Positions 51,401-60,040 of a DNA stretch of 64,000 nucleotides are shown here, in pieces. The translations under genes and the position numbers were made by a program. How positions within the stretch are numbered: the stretch's first letter is position 1; the number at the start of each line of letters is the position of its first letter. Source of the stretch: Bog-756 sp963710495 (GTDB lineage Bacteria; Actinomycetota; Acidimicrobiia; Acidimicrobiales; RAAP-2); assembly GCA_963710495.1 (NCBI GenBank), contig CAVQAI010000016.1, forward strand, positions 248,001 to 312,000, written 5' to 3'. The notes under the pieces are model-generated. The model was not told the origin of the DNA. It made no database searches and saw only the letters and a list, made by a program, of their open reading frames with translations.

Positions 51401-53680
51401 CTATGTCGTCCGGCTCCGGGCCGGTGTCCGCTTCTTCCCACCCGCCTTCCCTGCGGCCTTGGCCGAGGAGTTCGTGATGTCAGACGTTCGGGCCACCCCC
51501 TTGCGCGACACTTTGGCGGTTCTTCCTGCTGCTTTGGCGGACTTGACCCGGTCGGTGGCCTTGTCGGTGGCCCTGTTGGTGGCCTTCTTGCCGGCCTTCT
51601 CGGTCACCCTGTTGGTGGCTTTCCTGGTCGGAGCTTTGCCGTCGGTCGCCTTACCAAACGGCGCTTTGTCGGCAATTCGGGCCGATGCCTTGGTGGCCCT
51701 GGTTGCGGCTGAACCGGCAGTCGAACGGGTTGGCCGGGTGGCCGTATTCCGCTTGGTCGCGGTCCGGTCCGCCGTAGTCGGCTTGGGGGACGCCGCCTTC
51801 GTCGTCCGCGCAGATCGCGTTCCTCGGGTACTGACGTGGAGGGCCGCTCCCGTTCGTCGATTGTGGGCCAGCGCCCTCTGGGCAAGCCCGGTCATGACGT
51901 GGCGGGACGAGGGTTTCTCCTCCCCGGCGACCTTGGAGGCGGAGTTGACCAAGGACACATGGGAGAAGGCCTGGGGGAAGTTGCCCACCAGTCGGCCCGC
52001 CACCGCGTCGTACTCTTCCGAAAGCAGGCCCAAGTCGTTGCGCAACGAGATGAGCCGGTCGAGCAGTTGCTGGGCGTCGTGCCCGCGATCCAGCAGCCAG
52101 AGGCAGTCGGCCAGCCAAAAGGAGCAGGCGAGAAAAGCTCCCTCCCGCCCGGTCAGCCCATCCACGTCGCCCGTGTCCTTGGTCCGGTAACGGAGCACGA
52201 AGCCACCCTCGATCAGCTCTCGCTCGATGGCTTCGATGGTTCCGCGCATCCGCGGGTCATGAGCAGGCAGAAAGCCGAAGAGGGGGATCATCAGGAGGCT
52301 CGCATCGAGATCGTCCGATCCGTAGTACTGGGTGAACGACCCCTTGGCCGTGTTGAACCCCAGCTCACAGACCTGATCGTGGATCTCCTTGCGAAGCTCC
52401 TTCCATCGATCGACCGGTCCGTCGAAGCCGAACTCCTCTGCCGTCTTGATGGCGCGGTCGAAGGCCACCCAGGCCATCACTTTCGAGTGGGTGAAGTGGC
52501 GCCGTGGCCCGCGCACCTCCCAGATCCCGTCGTCCGGCTCCCGCCACCCTTCCTCGAGGAAATCCATCAGCGCCAACTGGAACTCCCACGAGCCGTCACC
52601 CGTCTCACACCGTTGGGCCGACTCGTAGAGTGCCGACATGACCTCGCCGTACACGTCCAACTGGAACTGGCCCGCCGCCGCGTTACCGATGCGTACCGGG
52701 CTCGAATTCTCGTAACCCGAGAGCCAGGCCACCTCCCACTCGTCGAGGCGGCGCTCCCCCGCCACTCCGTACATGATCTGCAGCTGGGAGGGATCTCCGG
52801 CGCTCGCCCGAAGGAGCCAGTTGCGCCAGGCCATCGCCTCTTCGAAGAACCCTCCACGCATGAGTGACTCGAGTGTGAGGGTCGCGTCACGGAGCCAACA
52901 GAACCGGTAGTCCCAGTTCCTCCCTCCCCCCAACGTCTCCGGGAGAGAAGTGGTGGCGGCGGCCACAATTCCCCCGGTAGGCGCATAGGTCAGCGCCTTG
53001 AGCGTGATCAGCGAGCGAATCACGGCGTCGCGGTAGTCACCCTGATAGGTGCACTGTGAGGCCCACTCCGTCCACCAGAGCTCGGTGTCCTCGATGGCGA
53101 ACCCGGCATCGACCGGTCGGGGAGCCTCCTCGTTGGCCGGAAACCAGGTCAACGAAAAGGGGACCCGCTGACCCTCGGTCACGGTGAACTCGGCCACGGT
53201 CGAAAAGTCCCGTCCGAAACAAGGGGCCGGGGTCCACAGCGAGAGACCGTCCGGGCCGGCAATGGCACGCAGCGTGCCGTCCACGTTCCGGACCCACGGC
53301 ACGACCTGGCCATAGCCGAACCGGATCGTGAGATCCATCTCCATGGTCACCCGGCCGCGAACGCCCTCCACGAGACGGACGACCTCGGGGTGCTCCTGAC
53401 GAATCGGCATGCAGTCGATGACCCGTACGGTGCCCTCGTCGGTTACGAACTCCGATTCGAGGACCAGCGACTCGCCCCGGTAGTGGCGATGGGTGGCCTG
53501 GGTCGATCCCCTCGGCGCGATCCTCCAGCAGCCGTCGTCATCGTCCCCGAGAAGCTTGGCGAAACAGGCTGCCGAATCGAACCGGGGGAGGCACAGCCAG
53601 TCGATCGAGCAGTCCCGGCCGACGAGGGCCGCGGTGTGCAGGTCCCCGATGAGGCCGTAGTCCTCGATGGGAAGCGTCAT
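51401..53680 (-). CDS. GH15 glucoamylase/trehalase-like enzyme with histone-H1-like tail
   Basis: 759 residues. MTLPIEDYGLIGDLHTAALV and SIDWLCLPRFDS form the N-terminal beta-sandwich typical of this family. The (alpha/alpha)6 barrel has NWDYRFCWLRDATLTLESLM and GREGAFLACSFWLADCLWLL with the catalytic glutamates. Homologues in mycobacteria act as trehalases, others as glucoamylases, so the substrate is an alpha-glucan or trehalose. The last ~143 residues are Lys/Ala/Thr/Arg-rich (KATNRATDKATDRVKSAKAA), which GH15 enzymes do not normally have. A near -10 box (TAGACA) precedes the ATG by 7 nt. Confidence 0.88.
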   Translation of the reverse strand: MTLPIEDYGLIGDLHTAALVGRDCSIDWLCLPRFDSAACFAKLLGDDDDGCWRIAPRGSTQATHRHYRGESLVLESEFVTDEGTVRVIDCMPIRQEHPEVVRLVEGVRGRVTMEMDLTIRFGYGQVVPWVRNVDGTLRAIAGPDGLSLWTPAPCFGRDFSTVAEFTVTEGQRVPFSLTWFPANEEAPRPVDAGFAIEDTELWWTEWASQCTYQGDYRDAVIRSLITLKALTYAPTGGIVAAATTSLPETLGGGRNWDYRFCWLRDATLTLESLMRGGFFEEAMAWRNWLLRASAGDPSQLQIMYGVAGERRLDEWEVAWLSGYENSSPVRIGNAAAGQFQLDVYGEVMSALYESAQRCETGDGSWEFQLALMDFLEEGWREPDDGIWEVRGPRRHFTHSKVMAWVAFDRAIKTAEEFGFDGPVDRWKELRKEIHDQVCELGFNTAKGSFTQYYGSDDLDASLLMIPLFGFLPAHDPRMRGTIEAIERELIEGGFVLRYRTKDTGDVDGLTGREGAFLACSFWLADCLWLLDRGHDAQQLLDRLISLRNDLGLLSEEYDAVAGRLVGNFPQAFSHVSLVNSASKVAGEEKPSSRHVMTGLAQRALAHNRRTGAALHVSTRGTRSARTTKAASPKPTTADRTATKRNTATRPTRSTAGSAATRATKASARIADKAPFGKATDGKAPTRKATNRVTEKAGKKATNRATDKATDRVKSAKAAGRTAKVSRKGVARTSDITNSSAKAAGKAGGKKRTPARSRTT

Positions 53681-53720
53681 GGTCCCATGTCTAGTCGGGA
53701 CGCACCGAGGTGTGGCCGGC

Positions 53721-54893
53721 TCATCCGGCGACGCACGGCCCGGTGCCGACCGCTCGGGTGGCGGCCTCGGCCTGGTGCGCCCGGGACAGGACCCCCGGCG
53801 AAGTGAGCGCATAGCCGATGTCGTTGTTGGTGGTGGAGCGGGAGAACACCACCCCGATCACGTCGCCGTTGGGCTCGACCAGGGGACCGCCCGAGTTGCC
53901 CGGCCGGACCAGGGCCTGGATCTCGTAGACGTCGCGGACGGTCAGACCCTGTCCGTAGATGTCGCGACCCTCGGCCTGGAACTCGGCCAACACGCCGGCA
54001 GCCACGGCGGTGAAGGGCCCGCCCTCCGGGTAGCCAAGCACGGCAGCCTGGACGCCACGGGCGACCGTGCCGGGCTGGAGGGGCAGCGGGCGCTCGGACA
54101 GTCCGGCCACCCGCAGCACGGCCAGGTCATAGGACGGGTCGAACAGCTCCACGACCGTCGTGTGGTACCCGTTCACGTCCTGAACCATCGGACGGTCGAT
54201 ACCGGCCACGACATGGGCATTGGTCACCACGACGCCGGGCGCGACGACGAACCCGGAGCCCTCTTGGGTCTGTCCGCAGCCCTCGCCGACGATCTTGACC
54301 GTCGATGCACCATCGCGGGCGACCGCCTGCTGGAGCTGGGCGGAGCCGGGGAGGTTCACGGGACCCGCCGAGGCGGGAGCCAGGCCCGCGAACACCGGCG
54401 GGAAGCCCTCCGACGACAGGAAGGCCTGCACCCTCGAGAACAGCGAGGGTGGCGCGGGAAGTACAGCGTCGAGGGACCGGATGATCCTCGACTGGTCGAT
54501 CGAAGCATTCAGCCTGAGCGAGGAACTGTTGACGAAGGTATTGGCCAAGAGCCACGCCACCAGAAGTGACGCGACCACGGCCACCACGAGACCGAGGGCC
54601 GAGTCGACCATCCCGATGATCCCCCGGTGCATCCAGCTGAAGGTCAGGTTGCCCACGATGCGGCCGGCCGTACCGCATACTGCCGCCACACCGAGGAGGG
54701 TCACCAGCGCCACCACCGAGCGAGATGACTGGGTGTGAACCCACCGGACGGTGACGGAAGCCAACACGGCACCGAGGCAGAGACCGGCGAGGAACCCGCC
54801 GAACGAGAACAATTGGACGACCGCCCCGAGGCGGAGGCCCTGGATGGCGGCGAGGATCACCGCGACCAGCACGATGATGTCGATGACGTTCAC
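53721..54893 (-). CDS. marP: MarP-like periplasmic serine protease with CvpA membrane domain
   Basis: 390 residues. Four N-terminal helices (CvpA-like, IDIIVLVAVILAAIQGLRLG) are followed by a chymotrypsin-fold protease from about 185. The triad is His in VVTNAHVVAG, Asp in DPSYDLAVLRVA and Ser in VRPGNSGGPLV. Cysteines near the domain start (EGCGQTQEGSG) and at the very C-terminus (GPCVAG) could form the disulfide known from Mycobacterium Rv3671c, which protects cells in acid and oxidative stress. Start is the GTG behind GGAGGACGACC; an ATG at 54944 would add 17 hydrophilic residues. Confidence 0.92.
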   Translation of the reverse strand: MNVIDIIVLVAVILAAIQGLRLGAVVQLFSFGGFLAGLCLGAVLASVTVRWVHTQSSRSVVALVTLLGVAAVCGTAGRIVGNLTFSWMHRGIIGMVDSALGLVVAVVASLLVAWLLANTFVNSSSLRLNASIDQSRIIRSLDAVLPAPPSLFSRVQAFLSSEGFPPVFAGLAPASAGPVNLPGSAQLQQAVARDGASTVKIVGEGCGQTQEGSGFVVAPGVVVTNAHVVAGIDRPMVQDVNGYHTTVVELFDPSYDLAVLRVAGLSERPLPLQPGTVARGVQAAVLGYPEGGPFTAVAAGVLAEFQAEGRDIYGQGLTVRDVYEIQALVRPGNSGGPLVEPNGDVIGVVFSRSTTNNDIGYALTSPGVLSRAHQAEAATRAVGTGPCVAG

Positions 54894-55098
54894 GTCGCCG
54901 GTCGTCCTCCGGTGGGCATCCGGTCGAGGCCGTGAGAACTCCATGGCACCCGGCTTACGGTAGACCGAGCAACGTCTCAGCCTGTGGTCGGTACCGGCGA
55001 TCATCACCGACCAGCAGCGCAGGCACGTGGCAAGATCGCGGCGGCCAACTGGATCCACCCATGGCGGTGGTGCACCGCGGGGAGATGAGCAGTCCGTC

Positions 55099-55914
55099 GT
55101 GAGCGATCATCCACCACCGGCGGAAGGCAGGGGAGCCGAATCCCAGCCCGGAGGCACGCCGCGTCCCCCACCCCCACCCCCGCCACCAGTCGTTGGACCG
55201 GGGAGCAGCCCGCCGCCGATGCCTCCGCCGCCTCCCTACGGACCGGCTCCGCCACCCAGCCCAGCTCCGCCCTACGGTCAGCCGCCGCCCTATGGCCCGG
55301 CACCGCTGTACGGTCAGCCACCGCCCTATAGCCAGGCACCGCCCTACGGTCAGGCACCGCTGTACGGCCAGCCACCGCTGTACGGCCAGCCACCGCCCTA
55401 CGGCTACGTCCCCTATGGATACGCCCTCGTACCGGTCGACCGGTTCGGTCGGCCCCTGGCCGAGTGGTGGCAACGCCTGGTCGCCTTCATCATCGACGGC
55501 TTCATCCTGGCGATCCCCCGGATCGTGATCACGGCCCTCATCGTCGGCTCATCGGGGAACAGCTTCCTCTCGACCGCCTGGCTCCCCGGCGTCATCCTCA
55601 CCGGCATCGCGTTCGCCATCATCGGCGTGGCGTACTTCGCCGCCCTCAACGGGAGCGAGAAGGGCCAGACGGTCGGCCAGATGGCACTCGGGATCGCCGT
55701 GCGGGACGAGGTGAACGGGGGCGCGATCGGACCGCCACGCGCCGCGCTGAGGATTCTCGTGCTCTATCCCGGCGTGGCCATCGGATGGATCCCGTTCACC
55801 AACTTCATCACCGGGACCTGGACACTCCTAGCCGGCCTCTCGCCATTGTGGGACGACCGCCGCCACGGCTTCCACGACAAAGTGGCCCATACCGATGTCA
55901 TCAAGGTCCGCTGA
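55099..55914 (+). CDS. RDD-family membrane protein with Pro/Tyr-rich N-terminus
   Basis: 271 residues. The first ~115 are Pro/Tyr/Gly repeats (QPPPYGPAPLYGQPPPYSQA) encoded by near-identical DNA repeats. The RDD domain begins with ADVR-like RPLAEWWQRLVAFIIDGFIL, has helices around ALIVGSSG, ILTGIAFAIIGVAYFAAL and a third, and ends with PLWDDRRHGFHDKVAHTDVI. RDD proteins are of uncertain function, some acting as ion antiporters. The GTG is assigned from the coding pattern, with only a distant GGGGAG upstream. Divergent from marP. Confidence 0.82.
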   Translation: MSDHPPPAEGRGAESQPGGTPRPPPPPPPPVVGPGSSPPPMPPPPPYGPAPPPSPAPPYGQPPPYGPAPLYGQPPPYSQAPPYGQAPLYGQPPLYGQPPPYGYVPYGYALVPVDRFGRPLAEWWQRLVAFIIDGFILAIPRIVITALIVGSSGNSFLSTAWLPGVILTGIAFAIIGVAYFAALNGSEKGQTVGQMALGIAVRDEVNGGAIGPPRAALRILVLYPGVAIGWIPFTNFITGTWTLLAGLSPLWDDRRHGFHDKVAHTDVIKVR

Positions 55915-55931
55915 CCCTGCCGGCCGGAACC

Positions 55932-57320
55932 GTGGAACCCCATCGTCTCCCCCCTGGTGCCGGCAGTGGCCGGCCCGGAACGTCCCCCCCATTCCCGAGG
56001 CTTGGCACCATCCGGGGAAGGGCCGGATCGTGGCGCCGATGGCAGGGGCGATCACTCACGGTTGCCGCGCTGGTCGCCCTTGCTGCCGGCGCCTGCACGT
56101 CCTCCCCGACCGCGGGAACGACGGCGTCCACCATCGCGGCCGGTTCTCCCTGGAGCGGCACGCTGGCCACCGTCGTCCTCCCCGCCCCGGTCAACTCACT
56201 CCAGGCCGTGGACTGCCCGACCGAGACCTCCTGCTGGGCCGTGGGCTCGACCGTCGGAAGTGGCACTGCGCCCAACGGCGCGGCCATCATCAGCACCGTC
56301 GACGGCGGTGCCACCTGGTCCCCTCAGGTGATTCCGCCGACCGCCGGCTACCTCTCCTCCATCTCCTGCAGTGACCAACGTCAGTGCGTGGCGGTCGGGC
56401 AGGCAGCCTCGTCGTCCAACGGGCAAGCAGTCATCCTGGCCACCACCGACGGTGGTCGCTCCTGGCAGTCGCGGCCGACCCCTCCCGGTTTCCTCGACAT
56501 CACGGCGGTCTCCTGCCGGGCTGACCGCCGGTGCATCGCGGTCGGGGACGTCGCCGGAGGCGCCGCGGCCCTGACTGCGGCCTCGGCCGGGGCAACCTGG
56601 GTGGAGCGGGGTGCGCTCCCGATGGGCGTGAGCGCCGCCACTGACGTGTCGTGCCCGGACGACGCCCACTGCTGGGTGACGGCGCGCCGCACCCCCGATC
56701 CCGACCACGTCGCCGGAGTGGTGGTGCTGACCACTGACGATGGGTCCGTGTGGGAGGCACTGACCACACCGGGCCCCATCGGCTACCTCAACGGCGTCTC
56801 CTGCGCCGGCTCAGGCAGCGGGAACAATGCGCTCCCCTTCTCGGCCACGACCCAGCCCAGCACGACGGCGACCCAGGCGGGCGCGTCGTCGACCGGCTCG
56901 ACGGGCCCGACCCCCGGCCGGGCTTCGGGCAATCCGGCGCCGGCACCTGGCGTGGCCGGGGCGAACTGCGTCGTGGTGGGGACGACCTCCAACACCCTCA
57001 ACGCCACGCGCACCGGTCACGGCGTGCTGCTCACCACCGCTGACGGCGGGACGGCATGGTCGAGCCGTCCGGTGCCGGCCACGACCGCGTCGCTGGCCGG
57101 AGTGTCCTGCACCGGCATCGACATGTGCGTCATGGTCGGGAGCACGGTGTCGACATCGGCCCGGGCCGGATCGCTGCTCCTGACCGGACCGGCCGGAAGG
57201 CCGTGGAAGGGGGCGTCCGAGGTGGGGGCTCCGCAACCCCTCACCGCCGTCAGCTGCGTCTCTCCGTCCCGCTGTGTGCTGGTGGGGGAATCCATCAGCG
57301 AGCACCTGGCCGGCGGCTGA
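55932..57320 (+). CDS. Lipoprotein with YCF48/BNR-like beta-propeller repeats
   Basis: About 462 residues. A lipoprotein signal (LTVAALVALAAGAC) lies ~45 residues after the best available GTG, so the true start may be closer. At least five repeats have the form VSC-x5-CxAVG followed by TxDGGxxW (DCPTETSCWAVGS, SCSDQRQCVAVGQ, SCRADRRCIAVGD, SCTGIDMCVMVGS, SCVSPSRCVLVGE), each with a cysteine pair, giving a disulfide-stitched propeller. A Ser/Thr/Pro insert interrupts the middle. Role unknown; extracellular. Confidence 0.75.
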   Translation: MEPHRLPPGAGSGRPGTSPPFPRLGTIRGRAGSWRRWQGRSLTVAALVALAAGACTSSPTAGTTASTIAAGSPWSGTLATVVLPAPVNSLQAVDCPTETSCWAVGSTVGSGTAPNGAAIISTVDGGATWSPQVIPPTAGYLSSISCSDQRQCVAVGQAASSSNGQAVILATTDGGRSWQSRPTPPGFLDITAVSCRADRRCIAVGDVAGGAAALTAASAGATWVERGALPMGVSAATDVSCPDDAHCWVTARRTPDPDHVAGVVVLTTDDGSVWEALTTPGPIGYLNGVSCAGSGSGNNALPFSATTQPSTTATQAGASSTGSTGPTPGRASGNPAPAPGVAGANCVVVGTTSNTLNATRTGHGVLLTTADGGTAWSSRPVPATTASLAGVSCTGIDMCVMVGSTVSTSARAGSLLLTGPAGRPWKGASEVGAPQPLTAVSCVSPSRCVLVGESISEHLAGG

Positions 57321-57363
57321 TCAGGGGCGCCACGCCATCCGGAAGCGGCGGCGGGCGTCCCAG

Positions 57364-57369
57364 TAGCCT
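57364..57369 (+). promoter_or_regulatory. -10 box TAGCCT of the methyltransferase operon
   Basis: TAGCCT, then 8 nt, then an ATG at 57378 that opens a 35-codon reading frame ahead of the methyltransferase. Confidence 0.5.
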
Positions 57370-57377
57370 CGCCTCCG

Positions 57378-57485
57378 ATGGCCCCGCCGGCGTCACACCA
57401 TCTTCCTATGATCACCTCCATGCCCGGATCCCTGCTGGCCAAGCCCTGCTGGTCGGGCCGGCCGGCCCGGGCGGGCCCGCGATGA
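57378..57485 (+). CDS. Possible 35-residue leader peptide overlapping the methyltransferase start
   Basis: Begins at leaderless spacing from TAGCCT and ends with a TGA that overlaps the methyltransferase ATG (ATGA, 57482-57485). The peptide (MAPPASHHLPMITSMPGSLL...) has no recognised motif. It may couple or tune translation of the enzyme, or simply be chance. Confidence 0.35.
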   Translation: MAPPASHHLPMITSMPGSLLAKPCWSGRPARAGPR

Positions 57486-58951
57486 GCACGGTCGAACCGC
57501 TGCGGACCGGGGGCCGGCGCCGGCCCACGTCGACCTCGTCGTTCGGGGTCGGGCGGCGTGAGGCGCACGACTCCTCTCCCTTCTACGCCCGCTTCACTGC
57601 GCCTCGGGTCTCCGACGACGACGACGTCTCCCCTCACGCCGCGCACGATGCCATCTGGGTCGGTGACGCCCGGGACATGGACCGCTTCGGGGACGTGGCC
57701 AACGGGTCGGTGGCCCTGGTGGTGACCTCGCCTCCCTATTTCGCCGGCAAGGAGTACGAGGCGGTCCTCGGCGCAGGTCACGTCCCCGCCGACTACGAGG
57801 CGTACCTCCGGATGCTCCACGATGTGTTCGGCCAGTGCTTCGACAAGCTCGAACCGGGCGGGCGGATCGCCGTGAACGTCGCCAATCTGGGGCGAAAGCC
57901 CTATCGGTCGCTGTCCCGGGACGTGATCGATCTGCTCGAGAGCCTCGGCTACCTCCTCCGTGGAGAGGTGATCTGGAGGAAGAGCCACGCGGCAGGCGGG
58001 TCGTGTGCCTGGGGCACCTACCAACGACCGGGCAACCCGGTCCTGCGCGACGTGTCCGAGCGGATCGTGGTGGCTTCGAAGGGTCGGTTCGATCGTGCCC
58101 TCAGCCCCGGCGAGCGATCGACGGCCGGGCTCCCCAGCGAGGGAACCATGTCCATGGACGAGTTCATCGACGCCACCATCGACGTCTGGGACATCCCTTC
58201 TGAATCGGCAACCCGGGTCGGGCACCCGGCGCCGTTCCCGGTCGAGCTGCCCCGCCGGCTCATCGAGCTCTACACCTACCGCGGTGATCTGGTCCTCGAT
58301 CCCTTCATGGGGTCGGGGTCGACCGCCTTGGCATCGATCCGGACCGAGCGCCACTACGTGGGGTTCGACACCGACGATGCCTACGTGGCCTTGGCCGAGC
58401 GAAGGATCGCCGCCGAGCGGGCCGCCCTACCGCGCCCGGCGCCCGTGCACCGGATCACGGTGGCACCCCGCCGAAGCGAGATCGGCGACGGCGACACCTT
58501 CGAGCGCGATGTGGCCCGCGGTCAGAAGGCGGCCGAGCTGGCCCGCCGAGCTCTGGAGGAGTGCGGGTTCGAGCACATCGGGCGCGATGTGACCTACGGG
58601 GACCTCGGGATCGTGGTCGACCTCCGGGCCCGTGACGCCGGTGGCGGCCTCTGGCTCTTCGAGCTGGCCGGTGGCTTTTCGGTCACCCGCCCCGGCCTCC
58701 GCCGCCCGGAGGTGCTGTGGCGGGCGCTGGGCAAGGCGAGTGTGCTGCACGAGGCCCGCACGCAGGGGGGCCGGGATGACCTCGGCCCCCTCATCATCCT
58801 GACCACCGACGTCCCGGCGGACGGATCGGCCGGGGCCAAGGCGCTCGGCGGGGTGCTGGGCGGCCCGGTCCACGACGTGCTCGAACTCCTCGACCCCGAC
58901 TCCAAGGCACGACTCCGCGCCTACGGCCGGGGCAAGCGCCGCAAGCGCTGA
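57482..58951 (+). CDS. DNA methyltransferase (beta class, TSPPY type) with extra C-terminal domain
   Basis: 489 residues. Motif IV is VVTSPPYFAGKEYE (82-86 TSPPY, usual for N4-cytosine methylases), and the SAM-binding motif I, DPFMGSGST (273-281), comes after it, as in beta-class enzymes such as M.PvuII. Residues ~335-489 form a second domain with a PD-(D/E)XK-like outline (GDLGIVVDLRARD, then GLWLFELAGGFS), but the lysine expected after Glu394 is Ala. It should methylate cytosine or adenine in specific DNA sites. Followed 27 nt later by a gene that may encode its partner nuclease. Confidence 0.88.
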   Translation: MSTVEPLRTGGRRRPTSTSSFGVGRREAHDSSPFYARFTAPRVSDDDDVSPHAAHDAIWVGDARDMDRFGDVANGSVALVVTSPPYFAGKEYEAVLGAGHVPADYEAYLRMLHDVFGQCFDKLEPGGRIAVNVANLGRKPYRSLSRDVIDLLESLGYLLRGEVIWRKSHAAGGSCAWGTYQRPGNPVLRDVSERIVVASKGRFDRALSPGERSTAGLPSEGTMSMDEFIDATIDVWDIPSESATRVGHPAPFPVELPRRLIELYTYRGDLVLDPFMGSGSTALASIRTERHYVGFDTDDAYVALAERRIAAERAALPRPAPVHRITVAPRRSEIGDGDTFERDVARGQKAAELARRALEECGFEHIGRDVTYGDLGIVVDLRARDAGGGLWLFELAGGFSVTRPGLRRPEVLWRALGKASVLHEARTQGGRDDLGPLIILTTDVPADGSAGAKALGGVLGGPVHDVLELLDPDSKARLRAYGRGKRRKR

Positions 58952-58978
58952 CCGCCGGACCGGACGCCGAGGGACCAG

Positions 58979-60040
58979 ATGCCCGATGACCGCACCATGG
59001 TCACCGAGCTCGGCACGGCGCTCGGCACGCTCCCCTATCCCGATCCGGCGACCGCGGTGGCAGCCCGCCCGGAGCAGCTGCGCATCGACGGACAGTTGTG
59101 GGACCGCCTCGGCGCGCTCCGAGCCAGTGGTCGGTTCGCCACGGAGCTGAGTCGGTCGTTCGCCAACGGGCGGGCGCTGCTGGAGGCCCCGGACGGCCTG
59201 CGCGGCCGGGTCCCGCGCACGATCGAGTGGACAGGCGGACGTCGACCTCCCGGCGACGAGGTGGCCCCCATCGACCTCCGGATCGACCACGTCTACCTGG
59301 TCAGCTGCAAGTACGAGTCGGACATCCTGGCCAACGTCTCCCCCGGTCGGCTGTTCGACGGGCTGTTGGCCACCACCGGCACCTGGGATCGCAGCGACTG
59401 GTACGCCGCGGTGGCCGGTGCGGAGTTCCTCGAGCTCTACCGGGCCTGCATCGACGTCACCGGACTGTCGGCGATGCCGACCGAGCCGTGGCACTGCGAC
59501 AAGGAGGAGCTGGCCGCGCTCCGTTCCGCCCTGTCCGGAACCCGGACCTATCCCGACGGCCGGTCCCGAGCGGCCTACGCCCGGCTCTGCGAGACGGTGA
59601 GCGCCACTTCGGCCAGACGGTGGGCCGAACAGCTGGCCGTAACGGGCACTCCCCTCGAGACCATGCTCTGGCGACTGGTCAGGATCGGGAGTGCGCCCTA
59701 CTTCGTCCTCGGACTCGACCGCCGCAGCGGCCTCCCGGCCCGGTTCCGCATCGCCAGCCCGTGGGACTGGCGGGAGGAATTCGAGCTCGAGGAATTCACC
59801 ATGGTGCCCGCCGACGCGGGCCAGCCCCGGGTGGACTGGGCCGCCACGTGCCGGTCTCGTCGGGACGGGACGATGCGGACGGTGGACGGCCACGTCGAGA
59901 TCCGGTGGAGCCATGGTCGCTTCGCCCAGCCGCCGGAGGCCAAGGTGTATCTCGACACGCCGATGTCGTGCCTGCCCGGCTACCACCCCCTGAACGAAGT
60001 CGACGAGGCCCAGCCGACACTGTGGGCCGACGCCCGGTGA
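58979..60040 (+). CDS. Hypothetical protein, candidate restriction endonuclease partner
   Basis: 353 residues, GAGGGA 5 nt upstream of the ATG. I do not recognise a named family. The segment APIDLRIDHVYLVSCKYESD (97-116) pairs acidic residues on one strand with a lysine on the next, as in nuclease active sites, though the middle acid is replaced by Ser/Cys. The rest is mixed alpha/beta with many Trp and Arg. Placement between a DNA methyltransferase and a coupled SAM enzyme suggests a restriction or DNA-binding role, but this is inference. Confidence 0.6.
   Translation: MPDDRTMVTELGTALGTLPYPDPATAVAARPEQLRIDGQLWDRLGALRASGRFATELSRSFANGRALLEAPDGLRGRVPRTIEWTGGRRPPGDEVAPIDLRIDHVYLVSCKYESDILANVSPGRLFDGLLATTGTWDRSDWYAAVAGAEFLELYRACIDVTGLSAMPTEPWHCDKEELAALRSALSGTRTYPDGRSRAAYARLCETVSATSARRWAEQLAVTGTPLETMLWRLVRIGSAPYFVLGLDRRSGLPARFRIASPWDWREEFELEEFTMVPADAGQPRVDWAATCRSRRDGTMRTVDGHVEIRWSHGRFAQPPEAKVYLDTPMSCLPGYHPLNEVDEAQPTLWADAR

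Noticed and set aside
55464..55931. Extending the propeller lipoprotein back to 55464
   Set aside because: That part is an Arg/His-rich shadow of the RDD gene, and the lipoprotein signal only appears near residue 200 of the long frame.
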